DNA of 64,000 nt, from assembly GCA_032433765.1 (NCBI GenBank), contig JAVIAB010000041.1, positions 81,182,428-81,246,427 on the forward strand, given 5' to 3'. Below, one piece after another: positions 12,605-25,365 of this stretch. This DNA comes from Megaustenia siamemsis (Eukaryota > Mollusca > Gastropoda > Stylommatophora > Ariophantidae). Numbering within the stretch: the stretch's first letter is position 1; the number at the start of each line of letters is the position of its first letter. The position numbers were made by a program, and so were the translations under genes. Below the pieces are notes generated by a model. It made no database searches. It saw only the letters and a program-made list of their open reading frames with translations, and was not told the DNA's origin.

Positions 12605-13342
12605 TAGTCTGGCACGAAATGATAGTCGCAGTAGAAATCTGGGAAGATATCAGAGGAGGGAATAATGTAAGAGGCGGGTGGAGATTAGAGGGGAGGTAGA
12701 AATGTAGTTAGAAATGAGTAAAGAGAAATAAACGTGATTGAAGGAATGCGGACATATCAGGCATAGTAGCGCAGTGTGAGGGGAGAGTCATTGAGACCTT
12801 TGGCGCGTGCTCGGCGCGTGAGTTAGTGTGTACGTGAAATGGGACAGGCCAGAGTGGAGGCGGACGAGCTAAGTTAAGAATGTCGGTGGCAGGAAGTCGT
12901 ATGTTTGTGAGTACAGACCCAGGTCGGCGGCCTGGTGTGGGATGGGCCAGGCGTAGACATACCGCAGGAAACAGGTGGTTATCATGGGGGCCTTGGGGCT
13001 GCCTGTGTTACGGTGGAATAGCTAGAGTTCAAGTCTGTGAGGACACAGCGAGCTTTCGAACTTTCGGTTTGATGCGGTACGACAGCAGCTGGGACCTCAC
13101 ATAATGGGTGAAGGTGAGTTTTTGTGATAGCTTCTACGTGTCTGGGTTGATTTCACTGAAGATCAACGGTTGTTCTTCCTATGGGTTGACCTCACCAAAC
13201 AGGTGGGAATCAACGGTTGTTCTTGCTGTGGGTTGACCTCACTCAACAGGTTGGAATCAACGGTTGTTCTTGCTATGTTGTGTTTGTGCAGTGGCTACTG
13301 TTGACGATATCAATGAAGTGCAAACTTTCTCTATGGGTGGTC
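12605..13342. other. Unique spacer with three copies of a ~47-bp repeat
   Basis: Single-copy sequence. About 13,160-13,280 holds three diverged copies of a unit starting ATCAACGGTTGTTCTTGCTA and ending in CTCAACAGGTTGGA. No gene recognised. Confidence 0.5.
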
Positions 13343-14275
13343 AGTCTTAGGTCAGTGAAGTAGTGAGTTCTAGATCTACTGAAGTAGTTAGTTCTAGATC
13401 TAGTGAAGTAGTTAGTTCTAGATCTAGTGAAGTAGTTAGTTCTAGATCTAGTGAAGTAGTTAGTTCTAGATCTAGTGAAGTAGTGAGTTCTAGATCTAGT
13501 GAAGTAGTGAGTTCTAGATCTAGTGAAGTAGTTAGTTCTAGATCTAGTGAAGTAGTGAGTTCTAGATCTAGTGAAGTAGTGAGTTCTAGATCTAGTGAAG
13601 TAGTGAGTTCTAGATCTAGCGAAGTAGTGAGTTCTAGATCTAGTGAAGTAGTGAGTTCTAGATCTAGTGAAGTAGTGAGTTCTAGATCTAGTGAAGTAGT
13701 GAGTTCTAGATCTAGTGAAGTAGTGAGTTCTAGATCTAGTGAAGTAGTGAGTTCTAGATCTAGTGAAGAAGTGAGTTCTAGATCTAGTGAAATAGTGAGC
13801 TCTAGATCTAGTGAAGTAGTGAGTTCTAGATCTAGTGAAGTAGTGAGTTCTAGATCTAGTGAAGAAGTGAGTTCTAGATCTAGTGAAATAGTGAGCTCTA
13901 GATCTAGTGAAGTAGTAAGTTCTAGATCTAGTGAAGTAGTGAGTTCTAGATCTAGTGAAGTAGTGAGTTCTAGATCTAGTGAAGTAGTGAGTTCTAGATC
14001 TAGTGAAGTAGTGAGTTCTAGATCTAGTGAAGTAGTGAGTTCTAGATCTAGTGAAGTAGTAAGTTCTAGATCTAGTGAAGTAGTGAGTTCTAGATCTAGT
14101 GAAGTAGTGAGTTCTAGATCTAGTGAAGTAGTGAGTTCTAGATCTAGTGAAGTAGTAAGTTCTAGATCTAGTGAAGTAGTGAGTTCTAGAACTAGTGAAG
14201 AAGTGATGAGTTCTAGATCTAGTGAAGTAGTAAGTTCTAGACCTACAGAAGTAGTAATTCTATATCAAGAGAAGT
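13343..14275. repeat. 24-bp tandem array (TCTAGATCTAGT)
   Basis: About 38 copies of GAAGTAGTGAGTTCTAGATC plus TAGT. Each copy carries overlapping XbaI-type and BglII-type hexamers. One plus frame is open for 304 codons (SSRSSEVV repeats), which is a property of the 24-bp period and not evidence of a gene. Confidence 0.95.
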
Positions 14276-15085
14276 AATGAGTTCTAAATCAGAGAAGTAA
14301 TGATTTCTAGATCTAGAGAAGTAATGAGTTCTAATTCTGGCGTAGTAATGATTTCTGGGTCAGTGAAGTAATGAATTCTACATCAAGAGAAGTAATGAGT
14401 GCTAGATCTAGAGAAAAAGTGTGTTTTAGATCTGGAGAATTAATGAGTTCTAGATCAAGTGATGAGTTCTAGATCTGGAGAATTAATGAGTTCTAGATCA
14501 AAGAAGTGACGAGTTCTAAATCTGGAGAATTAATTAGTTCTAGATCAAAGAATTGATGAGTTCTAGATCTGGAGAATTAATTAGTTCTAGATCAAAGAAT
14601 TGACGAGTTCTAGATCTGGAGTTAATTAGTTCTAGATCAAAGAATTGACGAGTTCTAGATCTGGAGTTAATTAGTTCTAGATCAAAGAATTGACGAGTTC
14701 TAGATCTGGAGTTAATTAGTTCTAGATCAAAGAATTGACGAGTTCTAGATCTGGAGAAGTCATGAATTCTAGATCAAAGAATTGACGAGTTCTAGATCTG
14801 AAGTTAATTAGTTCTAGATCAAAGAAGTGATGAGTTCTAGATCTGGAGTTAATTAGTTCTAGATCAAAGAAGTGATGAGTTCTAAATCTGGAGAATTAAT
14901 GAGTTCTAGATCAAAGAAGTGACGAGTTCTAGATCTGGAGAATTAATTAGTTCTAGATCAAAGAATTGACGAGTTCTAGATCTGGAGAATTAATGAGTTC
15001 TAGATCAAAGAATTGACGAGTTCTAGATCTGGAGAATTAATGAGTTCTAGATCAAAGAATTGACGAGTTCTAGATCTTGAGAAGT
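14276..15085. repeat. Diverged 46-50-bp array related to the 24-bp array
   Basis: Units alternate GAGTTCTAGATCTGGAGAAT with TAGTTCTAGATCAAAGAATT. They are dimers of the neighbouring 24-bp motif that have drifted and been re-amplified as a longer unit. Confidence 0.85.
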
Positions 15086-15086
15086 A

Positions 15087-15245
15087 GTGAGATCTAAACA
15101 TGTGATGTGTTGTAGACATGCGATGTGTTTACACATGCGATGTGTTGTAGACATGTGTTGTGTTGTAGACATGCAATGTGTTGTAGACATGCGATGTGTT
15201 GTAGACATGTGATGTGTTGTAGACATGTGATCTATTATAGACATA
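15087..15245. repeat. 18-bp tandem array
   Basis: About 8 imperfect copies of GTAGACATGTGATGTGTT. Confidence 0.9.
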
Positions 15246-16022
15246 TTCCTGTATGTGTATGGCTGGCTCTCTCTACCTGTAGAATGTTCTGCCCTCTTAG
15301 TCTGTGCCGAATGTTAACTTGCTCTCTCCTTGTAAACACATCTATACTGTTTTTGCTGTTTGTCTGTCTCCACGATTCAAGTGTTTTCTCACACGAGTAA
15401 CGTTCTATATGTGTGCCCAGTGCTCTATCTGTTATGTTTCCTAGCTATCGTGTGTGCTATGTATGCACATCTTGTTTATGTGATTAACACACAGGTTGAA
15501 TATTTTAATACCCCCTTGTTCTATCGGTACGTGATGTTTCCCGCGTGTATTTTACGTGATTTCGTGTATTTATTCTTTACGTTTTCACTATTACATACAT
15601 TTATTGCTGTATTTAATTACTATTGATTGTGTTGCATGTGTGTAGATTGTTGAGTGTGTGTACTGTGCCAAACATGCATCAGGTGTGGTACATACTTACT
15701 GTGTGTTCTATATTTGTTCTGTGTGTCCTGTCCATGTTGTGTGATTATTATTCGGTGTGCACTTAACGATGAACAGCCAGTTTCACAATTTGGGGCACAC
15801 ACCAACTTTCTGTTTAACTGACGTTCAACAAACAAGCTGATCAGTCTCAGAATGTTGTATTCAGTGCGTCAAATATTGAATGTTAGTGATAAGTTCCGTT
15901 AGCTCGTGGGCTATTCCTCTTTTAGTGTCTGTCTGAAAGAGTGTCATTCTGACCTCAATGGCCAGCACGCACGCGCTGTGGCCTGGGTGTTCCTTTCTCC
16001 ATGTCAGCCTTCAACAATTGCA
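15246..16022. other. Unique spacer, no gene recognised
   Basis: AT-rich single-copy sequence with short ORFs on both strands and no recognisable domain or RNA. Confidence 0.5.
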
Positions 16023-17090
16023 TATACCATTGACTTCATGACCATCACAGACTAACAGAACTACCACAGCTACATCTACCATTAACCTCACTACCACCAC
16101 AGACAAACAGAACTACCACAGCTACATCTACCATTAACCTCACTACCATCACAGACAAACAGAACTACCACAGCTACATATACCATTGACTTCATGACCA
16201 TCACAGACAAACAGAACTACCACAGCTACATCTACCATTAACCTCACTACCATCACAGACTACCAGAACTACCACAGCTACATCTACCATTAACCTCACT
16301 ACCGTCACAGACTTACAGAACTACCACAGCTACATATACCATTAACCTCACTACCATCACAGACTAACAGAACTACCACAGCTACATATACCATTGACTT
16401 CATGACCATCACAGACAAACAGAACTACCACAGCTACATCTACCATTAACCTCACTACCATCACAGACTACCAGATCTACCACAGCTACATATACCATTG
16501 ACTTCATGACCATCACAGACAAACAGAACTACCACAGCTACATCTACCATTAACCTCACTACCATCACAGACTACCAGAACTACCACAGCTACATCTACC
16601 ATTAACCTCACTACCGTCACAGACTAACAGAACTACCACAGCTACATATACCATTAACCTCACTACCGTCACAGACTAACAGAACTACCACAGCTACATC
16701 TACCATTAACCTCACTACCACCACAGACTAACAGAACTACCACAGCTACATCTACCATTAACCTCACTACCACCACAGACAAACAGAACTACCACATCTA
16801 CATATACCATTAACCTCACTACCATCACAGACTAACAGAACTACCACAGCTACATATACCATTAACCTCACTACCACCACAGACTAACAGAGCTACCACA
16901 GCTACATATACCATTAACCTCACTACCACCACAGACAAACAGAACTACCACAGCTACATATACCATTAACCTCACTACCATCACAGACTAACAGAACTAC
17001 CACAGCTACATATACCATTAACCTCACTACCACCACAGACTAACAGAACTACCACAGCTACATATACCATTAACCTCACTACCACCACAG
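16023..17090. repeat. 52-bp tandem array, left part
   Basis: About 20 copies of a 52-bp unit containing CAGCTACATCTACCATTAAC and CTCACTACCATCACAGACTA. It is interrupted by a SINE and resumes at 17,347. Confidence 0.95.
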
Positions 17091-17346
17091 GGTGTCCGGT
17101 TAGCGCAATCGATAGGCGGTTGGCTTACCACGGCAACAGCCGGGGTTCGTACCCTGGCGAGGACACCTGGGTTTTACTAATTCCCTAAAAATTAGTACCT
17201 CTGAAGTCGGAGTAAATCTGCCTGCATGGCGAGGGACATCCTGTAGTGGGATAAAACAGACTTTACACGCAAAATTCAGTCCCACAAAATTGAGTGGGTG
17301 GGACTTCGTCAGAGGTCAAAGCTGACGAAAGCGAACGAACGAACGA
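17091..17346 (+). mobile_element. tRNA-derived SINE with 13-bp target-site duplication
   Basis: A 256-bp insertion inside the 52-bp array. The head carries an RNA polymerase III A box (TAGCGCAATCG, 17,101-17,111) and a B box (GGTTCGTACCC, 17,144-17,154) at tRNA-like spacing. A roughly 175-bp body follows, and it ends in a (CGAA)n tail at 17,332-17,346. The duplicated target ACTACCACCACAG is at 17,078-17,090 and 17,347-17,359. Because it lies inside an array and its TSD is perfect, it is probably recent. It carries its own promoter but no protein. Family name unknown. Confidence 0.9.
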
Positions 17347-18157
17347 ACTACCACCACAGACTAACAGAACTACCACAGTTACATATACCATTAACCTCTC
17401 TACCGTCACAGACTAACAGAACTACCACAGCTACATCTACCATTAACCTCACTACCATCACAGACTAACAGAACTACCACAGCTACATCTACCATTAACC
17501 TCACTACCATCACAGACTACCAGATCTACCACAGCTACATCTACCATTAACCTCACTACCATCACAGACTACCAGATAACCACAGCTACATCTACCATTA
17601 ACCTCACTACCATCACAGACTACCAGAACTACCACAGCTACATCTACCATTAACCTCACTACCATCACAGACTAACAGAGCTACCACAGCTACATCTACC
17701 ATTAACATCACTACCATCACAGACTAACAGAACTACCACAGGTACATCTGCCATTAACCTCACTACCATCACAGACTACCAGATCTACCACAGCTACATA
17801 TACCATTTACCTCACTACCATCACAGACTACCAGATCTACCACAGCTACATCTACCATTAACCTCACTACCATCACAGGCTACCAGATCTACCACAGCTA
17901 CATCTACCATTAACCTCACTACCATCACAGACTACCAGAAGTACCACAGCTACATATACCATTAACCTCACTACAATCACAGACTAACAGAGCTACCACA
18001 GCTACATCTACCATTAACCTCACTACCATCACAGACTACCAGATCTACCACAGCTACATCTACCATTAACCTCACTACCATCACAGACTACCAGATCTAC
18101 CACAGCTACATCTACCATTAACCTCACTACCATCACAGACTAACAGAACTACCACAG
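17347..18157. repeat. 52-bp tandem array, right part
   Basis: Continuation of the same array after the SINE, about 15 copies. The ACTACCAGATCTACC variant is more common here. Confidence 0.95.
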
Positions 18158-20888
18158 TGATGAGAAGAAGATAGTGACAGATGAGGACATTGAAGAGTAG
18201 AAGATAGTGACAGATGAGGGAATTCAAGAGAAGAAGATAGTGACAGATGAGGACATTCAAGAGAAGAAGATAGTGACAGATGAGGACATTGAAGAGAAGA
18301 AGATAGTGACAGATGAGGGAATTGAAGAGTAGAAGATAGTGACAGATGAGGGAATTCAAGAGAAGAAGATAGTGACAGATGAGGACATTGAAGAGAAGAA
18401 GATAGTGACAGATGAGGACATTGAAGAGAAGAAGATAGTGACAGATGAGGGAATTGAAGAGTAGAAGATAGTGACAGATGAGGGAATTGAAGAGTAGAAG
18501 ATAGTGACAGATGAGGACATTGATGAGAAGAAGATAGTGATAGATGAGGGAATTGAAGAGTAGAAGATAGTGACAGATGAGGACATTGATGAGAAGAAGA
18601 TAGTGACAGGTGAGGACATTGAAGAGAAGAAGATAGTGACAGATGAGGGAATTGAAGAGAAGAAGATAGTGACAGATGAGGGAATTGAAGAGAAGAAGTT
18701 AGTGACAGATGAGGACATTGAAGAGATTGAAGAGAAGAAGATAGTGACAGATGAGGGAATTGAAGAGAAGAAGATAGTGACAGATGAGGACATTGAAGAG
18801 AAGAAGATAGTGACAGATGAGGACATTCAAGAGAAGAAGATAGTGACAGATGAGGGAATTGAAGAGAAGAAGATAGTGACAGATGAGGACATTGAAGAGA
18901 AGAAGATAGTGACAGATGAGAGAATTGAAGAGAAGAAGATAGTGACAGATGAGGACATTGAAGAGAAGAAGATAGTGACAGATGAGGGAATTGAAGAGAA
19001 GAAGATAGTGACAGATGAGGGAATTGAAGAGATTGAAGAGAAGAAGATAGTGACAGATGAGGGAATTGAAGAGAAGAAGATAGTGACAGATGAGGACATT
19101 GAAGAGAAGAAGATAGTGACAGATGAGGACATTCAAGAGAAGAAGATAGTGACAGATGAGGACATTGAAGAGAAGAAGATAGTGACAGATGAGGACATTG
19201 AAGAGATTGAAGAGAAGAAGATAGTGACAGATGAGGACATTGATGAGAAGAAGATAGTGACAGATGAGGACATTGAAGAGAAGAAGATAGTGACAGATGA
19301 GGGAATTGAAGAGTAGAAGATAGTGACAGATGAGGACATTGAAGAGAAGAAGATAGTGACAGGTGAGGACATTGAAGAGATTGAAGAGAAGAAGATAGTG
19401 ACAGATGAGGACATTGATGAGAAGAAGATAGTGACAGATGAGGACATTGAAGAGAAGAAGATAGTGACAGATGAGGGAATTGAAGAGTAGAAGATAGTGA
19501 CAGATGAGGACATTCAAGAGAAGAAGATAGTGACAGATGAGGGAATTGAAGAGAAGAAGATAGTGACAGATGAGGACATTGAAGAGAAGAAGATAGTGAC
19601 AGATGAGGACATTGAAGAGAAGAAGATAGTGACAGATGAGGACATTGAAGAGAAGAAGATAGTGACAGATGAGGACATTGAAGAGAAGAAGATAGTGACA
19701 GATGAGGGAATTGAAGAGAAGAAGATAGTGACAGATGAGGGAATTGAAGAGAAGAAGATAGTGACAGATGAGGACATTGAAGAGAAGAAGATAGTGACAG
19801 ATGAGGACATTGAAGAGAAGAAGATAGTGACAGATGAGGGAATTGAAGAGAAGAAGATAGTGACAGATGAGAACATTGAAGAGAAGAAGATAGTGACAGA
19901 TGAGGACGTTGAAGAGATTGAAGAGAAGAAGATAGTGACAGATGAGGACATTGAAGAGAAGAAGATAGTGACAGATGAGGGAATTGAAGAGAAGAAGATA
20001 GTGACAGATGAGGACATTGAAGAGAAGAAGATAGTGACAGATGAGGACATTGAAGAGAAGAAGATAGTGACAGATGAGGGAATTGAAGAGTAGAAGATAG
20101 TGACAGATGAGGACATTGAAGAGAAGAAGATAGTGACAGATGAGGACATTGATGAGAAGAAGATAGTGACAGATGAGGACATTGAAGAGAAGAAGATAGT
20201 GACAGATGAGGACATTGAAGAGAAGAAGATAGTGACAGATGAGGGAATTGAAGAGAAGAAGATAGTGACAGATGAGGACATTGAAGAGAAGAAGATAGTG
20301 ACAGATGAGGACATTGAAGAGATTGAAGAGAAGAAGATAGTGACAGATGAGGACATTGATGAGAAGAAGATAGTGACAGATGAGGACATTGATGAGAAGA
20401 AGATAGTGACAGATGAGGACATTGAAGAGAAGAAGATAGTGACAGATGAGGGAATTGAAGAGATTGAAGAGAAGAAGATAGTGACAGATGAGGACATTGA
20501 AGAGAAGAAGATAGTGACAGATGAGGACATTGAAGAGAAGAAGATAGTGACAGATGAGGGAATTGAAGAGAAGAAGATAGTGACAATTGAGGACATTGAA
20601 GAGAAGAAGATAGTGACAGATGAGGACATTGAAGAGAAGAAGATAGTGACAGATGAGGGAATTGAAGAGTAGAAGATAGTGACAGATGAGGACATTGAAG
20701 AGAAGAAGATAGTGACAGATGAGGACATTGATGAGAAGAAGATAGTGACAGATGAGGACATTGAAGAGAAGAAGATAGTGACAGATGAGGGAATTGAAGA
20801 GATTGAAGAGAAGAAGATAGTGACAGATGAGGGAATTGAAGAGTAGAAGATAGTGACAGATGAGGGAATTGAAGAGTAGAAGATAGTG
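18158..20888. repeat. 33-bp tandem array with 9-bp insert variants
   Basis: About 82 copies of GAAGAGAAGAAGATAGTGAC plus AGATGAGGACATT, with GGGAATT alternatives and occasional extra GAAGAGATT (9 bp). The 33-bp period opens several frames on both strands, up to 921 codons on the minus strand. The plus frame (KKIVTDEDIEE) is broken repeatedly by AAG-to-TAG variants. These are not genes. Confidence 0.95.
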
Positions 20889-21089
20889 ACACATACAAGA
20901 GTTGAAGACATTAAGACAGCGAGCAATAGACGATGCTGAGATTAGAGATTGCCTCAAGCCACAATCAGAAACAACAACTGAGACTGGCAGAGAGCAAGAC
21001 CTTGAGGGACAGCGAACGTGTCAATCTGTTCATGTGTCTCATCGGTTTGTCGTTCAATCTGAAAGTCATTGATTGATCTAACTCTTGAT
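20889..21089. other. Short unique spacer
   Basis: About 200 bp between two arrays, nothing recognised. Confidence 0.5.
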
Positions 21090-22700
21090 ATTATCTTTAG
21101 CACTTTGATGCTACTCTCTCATCTTTATCACTTTAATGCTACTCTCTCATCTTTAGCACTTTTATGCTACTCTCTCATCTTTATCACTTTAATGCTACTC
21201 TCTCATCTTTAGCACTTTAATGCTACTCTCTCATCTTTATCACTTTTATGCTACTCTCTCATCTTTAGCACTTTAATGCTACTCTCTCATCTTTATCACT
21301 TTAATGCTACTCTCTCACCTTTAGCACTTTAATGCTACTCTCTCATCTTTATCACTTTTATGCTACTCTCTCATCTTTAGCACTTTAATGCTACTCTCTC
21401 ATCTTTATCACTTTAATGCTACTCTCTCATCTTTAGCACTTTAATGCTACTCTCTCATCTTTATCACTTTTATGCTACTCTCTCATCTGTATCACTTTAA
21501 TGCTACTCTCTCATCTTTAGCACTTTAATGCTACTCTCTCACCTTTAGCACTTTAATGCTACTCTCTCATCTTTATCACTTTTATGCTACTCTCTCATCT
21601 TTAGCACTTTAATGCTACTCTCTCATCTTTATCACTTTAATGCTACTCTCTCATCTTTAGCACTTTAATGCTACTCTCTCATCTTTAGCACTTTAATGCT
21701 ACTCTCTCATCTTTATCACTTTAATGCTACTCTCTCATCTTTATCACTTTTATGCTACTCTCTCATCTTTAGCACTTTAATGCTACTCTCTCATCTTTAT
21801 CACTTTTATGCTACTCTCTCATCTTTAGCACTTTAATGCTACTCTCTCATCTTTATCACTTTAATGCTACTCTCTCATCTTTAGCACTTTAATGCTACTC
21901 TCTCATCTTTATCACTTTTATGCTACTCTCTCATCTTTATCACTTTAATGCTACTCTCTCATCTTTAGCACTTTTATGCTACTCTCTCATCTTTATCACT
22001 TTAATGCTACTCTCTCATCTTTATCACTTTTATGCTACTCTCTCATCTTTAGCACTTTAATGCTACTCTCTCATCTTTAGCACTTTTATGCTACTCTCTC
22101 ATCTTTATCACTTTAATGCTACTCTCTCATCTTTAGCACTTTAATGCTACTCTCTCATCTTTATCACTTTAATGCTACTCTCTCATCTTTATCACTTTTA
22201 TGCTACTCTCTCATCTTTATCACTTTAATGCTACTCTCTCATCTTTATCACTTTTATGCTACTCTCTCATCTTTAGCACTTTAATGCTACTCTCTCATCT
22301 TTATCACTTTAATGCTACTCTCTCATCTTTAGCACTTTAATGCTACTCTCTCATCTTATCACTTTTATGCTACTCTCTCATCTTTATCACTTTAATGCTA
22401 CTCTCTCATCTTTAGCACTTTAATGCTACTCTCTCACCTTTAGCACTTTAATGCTACTCTCTCATCTTTATCACTTTTATGCTACTCTCTCATCTTTAGC
22501 ACTTTAATGCTACTCTCTCATCTTTATCACTTTTATGCTACTCTCTCATCTTTATCACTTTAATGCTACTCTCTCATCTTTAACACTTTAATGCTAATCT
22601 CTCATCTTTATCACTTTAATGCTACTCTCTCATCTTTATCACTTTTATGCTACTCTCTCATCTTTAGCACTTTAATGCTACTCTCTCACCTTTAGCGTTA
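21090..22700. repeat. 28-bp tandem array
   Basis: About 57 copies of TCTCTCATCTTTAGCACTTT plus AATGCTAC. TTAGCAC/TTATCAC and TTTAATG/TTTTATG variants are interspersed in semi-regular order. Confidence 0.95.
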
Positions 22701-23202
22701 TTATGCTAATTTCCAGTCTTTATCGCCCTGATGTTACGGTACCATCTTTAGCTTTCCACCGCTAGACCTCCACTCTTCTATCTGTACCTCAAGAACAGCT
22801 TCCAAACTCCATCCCCGCAGACCCTACATTTGATGCAGAATTTCTGGTTTATTTCTACTTTCTCTCCAACTAATTATTTTTATCTTGTAATTCCTGTGAC
22901 GTATTCTACTTGTCTGCTCATCTACCGGCCAACTAGCTCGACCCTCTATGAGTCTAGATCCGTTCAGTCAACCATTGAAACGAGATTTGGCGATAACAAG
23001 ACACAGGCTATGAGCTGTAGGTGTCAGCTTGAAGGGAACGATGTCAAGTCGATAACAGATTAGCTCAATTTGTGGGCTCGTGGCTGGTTGTTGGGGGGCA
23101 GATATCTTTACTGGATGTGTTTGTGTGCTTGTGTGCTTGTGTGTTTGTGTGCTTGTGTGTTTGTGTGTCAAGATGGATACAGCGAGAAAAGGTTGGGCAT
23201 TG
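22701..23202. other. Unique spacer with TG-rich tract
   Basis: Single-copy sequence with a GTGTTTGTGTGCTTGTGTG-type tract at about 23,117-23,170. No gene recognised. Confidence 0.5.
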
Positions 23203-23735
23203 CTAGCTCAACATGTTGGGATCACTGCTAGCTCAACATGTTGGGATCACTGCTAGCTCAACATGTTGGGATCACTGCTAGCTCAACATGTTGGGATCAC
23301 TGCTAGCTCAACATGTTGGGATCACTGCTAGCTCAACATGTTGGGATCACTGCTAGCTCAACATGTTGGGATCACTGCTAGCTCAACATGTTGGGATCAC
23401 AGCTAGCTCAACATGTTGGGATCACTGCCAGCTCAACATGTTGGGATCACTGCTAGCTCAACATGTTGGGATCACTGCTAGCTCAACATGTTGGGATCAC
23501 TGCCAGCTCAACATGTTGGGATCACTGCTATCTCAACATGTTGGGATCACTGCTAGCTCAACATGTTGGGATCACTGCCAGCTAAACTTGTTGGGATCAT
23601 TGCTAGCTCAACATGTTGGGATCACTGCTAGCTCAACATGTTGGGATCATTGCTAGCTCAACATGTTGGGATCACTGCTAGCTCAACATGTTGGAATCAC
23701 TGCTAGCTCAACATGTTGGGATCACTGCTAGCTCA
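23203..23735. repeat. 25-bp tandem array
   Basis: About 21 copies of ATGTTGGGATCACTGCTAGC plus TCAAC. There are no variable spacers, so it is not a CRISPR array. Confidence 0.95.
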
Positions 23736-24848
23736 GTGACAACCCAGTGAATGTACATTACTGCCAGTTATGACTAACTCAACATTGGACAACCCAGTGA
23801 ATGTACATTACTGCCAGTTATGACTAACTCAACATTGGACAACCCAGTGAATGTACATTACTGCCAGTTATGACTAACTCAACATTGGACAACCCAGTGA
23901 ATGTACATTACTGCCAGTTATGACTAACTCAACATTGGACAACCCAGTGAATGTACATTACTGCCAGTTATGACTAACTCAACATTGGACAACCCAGTGA
24001 ATGTACATTACTGCCAGTTATGACTAACTCAACATTGGACAACCCAGTGAATGTACATTACTGCCAGTTATGACTAACTCAACATTGGACAACCCAGTGA
24101 ATGTACATTACTGCCAGTTATGACTAACTCAACATTGGACAACCCAGTGAATGTACATTACTGCCAGTTATGACTAACTCAACATTGGACAACCCAGTGA
24201 ATGTACATTACTGCCAGTTATGACTAACTCAACATTGGACAACTCAGAGAATGTACATTACTGCCAGTCATGACTAACTCAACAATTGGACAACCCAGTG
24301 AATGTACATTACTGCCAGTCATCACTAAGTCAACGATTGGACGACCCAGTGAACATACATTACTGCCAGTCATGACTAACTCAACGATTGTACGACCCAT
24401 TGAACGTACATTACTGCCAGTCATGACTAAGTCAACGATTGGACGACCCAGTGAATGTACATTACTGCCAGTCATGACTAACTCAACGATTGTACGACCC
24501 AGTGAATGTACATTACTGCCAGTCATGACTAACTCAACAATTGGACAACCCAGTGAATGTACATTACTGCCAGTCATGACTAACTCAACAATTGGACAAC
24601 CCAGTGAATGTACATTACTACCAGTCAAGACTAACTCAACAATTGGACAACCCAGTGAATGTACATTACTGCCAGTCTTGACTAACTCAACAATTGGACA
24701 ACCCAGTGAATGTACATTACTGCCAGTCATCACTAACTCAACAATTGGACAACTCAGAGAATGTACATTACTGTCAGTCATGACTAAGTCAACAATTGGA
24801 CAACCCAGTGAACGTACATTACTGCCAGTCATGACTAACTCACAAGTC
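23736..24848. repeat. 50/51-bp tandem array
   Basis: About 22 copies of a unit with GACAACCCAGTGAATGTACA. The first ten are almost identical 50-mers (CAACATTG). The rest are 51-mers (CAACAATTG) with more variation, and those open 51-bp-period frames on both strands. Confidence 0.95.
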
Positions 24849-25365
24849 TAACCAACGATTGAACTAGCTTCCCACTTCAGAAACAATCATGTGCCCGTTT
24901 CACATATTCTGAAGTTGGCAGAGTTCTTTTTGTGTCTACCTGGAACAAATGCTGCAACAGAACGAGTGTTTTCTCTGATGAACAGTTTGTGGACAAATGA
25001 TAAAACACAACTAGGTGTTGAAACTTTAAAAGCCATGTTGATCACCAAAGTGAACTATGAGGGAACATGTGTCGAATTTTATAAGATGCTGCATACAAAG
25101 AAGGACATTTTACAGAAAATTCACTCATCTGAAAAGTACAGCATCTCTGTTTCACCTTCAATTTAAGTGAGTATCACTTGTTTTTTTTTTTATCTCCTGA
25201 TTATCCTGATAGCGTATTGTAGGTCTATATTATTAGATGGTTTAAAATGTATGTATTATTCACTTGAAAATGACAGCAAGAAGAAATGTAATTTTATTGG
25301 TGGAAAATTGAAGTAAAATTATTCCGTCCCGGAATGGGATTTCAAAAATATGGTCACCTTACATA
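24849..25365 (+). mobile_element. 3' end of a hAT DNA transposon
   Basis: It covers the dimerisation-domain fragment plus about 200 bp of AT-rich 3' UTR. It ends near ATATGGTCACCTTA (25,352-25,365), which on the other strand starts TAAGGTGACCATAT and resembles hAT termini. The 5' terminus is absent, so no TIR pair or 8-bp TSD can be shown. Confidence 0.6.
24852..25166 (+). pseudogene. hAT transposase C-terminal dimerisation domain, fragment
   Basis: An open frame preceded by a stop at 24,849, with no ATG at a sensible start. It contains the hAT C-terminal dimerisation signature: ILKLAEFFLCLPGTN, then ATERVFSLMNSLW, and a following LKAMLITKVNYEGTCVEFY segment. In hAT transposases this region pairs subunits and holds the last part of the RNase H-like fold. 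The BED zinc finger and the DDE residues upstream are missing, replaced by the 50/51-bp array. It ends in a natural-looking stop. A domesticated hAT gene would keep more than this, so a relic is the better reading. Confidence 0.85.

Noticed and set aside
13363..14277. Ser/Arg-rich 304-codon ORF (SSRSSEVV), looking like an SR-type protein
   Set aside because: Exact 24-bp tandem repeat that decays into a non-coding related array; no flanking coding sequence.
15125..15626. Small Cys-rich or hydrophobic ORFs
   Set aside because: Short, overlapping, partly inside an 18-bp array, no recognisable signal peptide plus mature domain.
18133..20957. Minus-strand ORFs of 921, 752 and 470 codons
   Set aside because: Overlapping in all three frames of a 33-bp tandem array with identical 11-residue periods. 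No domain, and composition is set by the repeat.
23203..23735. CRISPR array
   Set aside because: Units are contiguous identical 25-mers with no variable spacers, in a eukaryotic context without cas genes.
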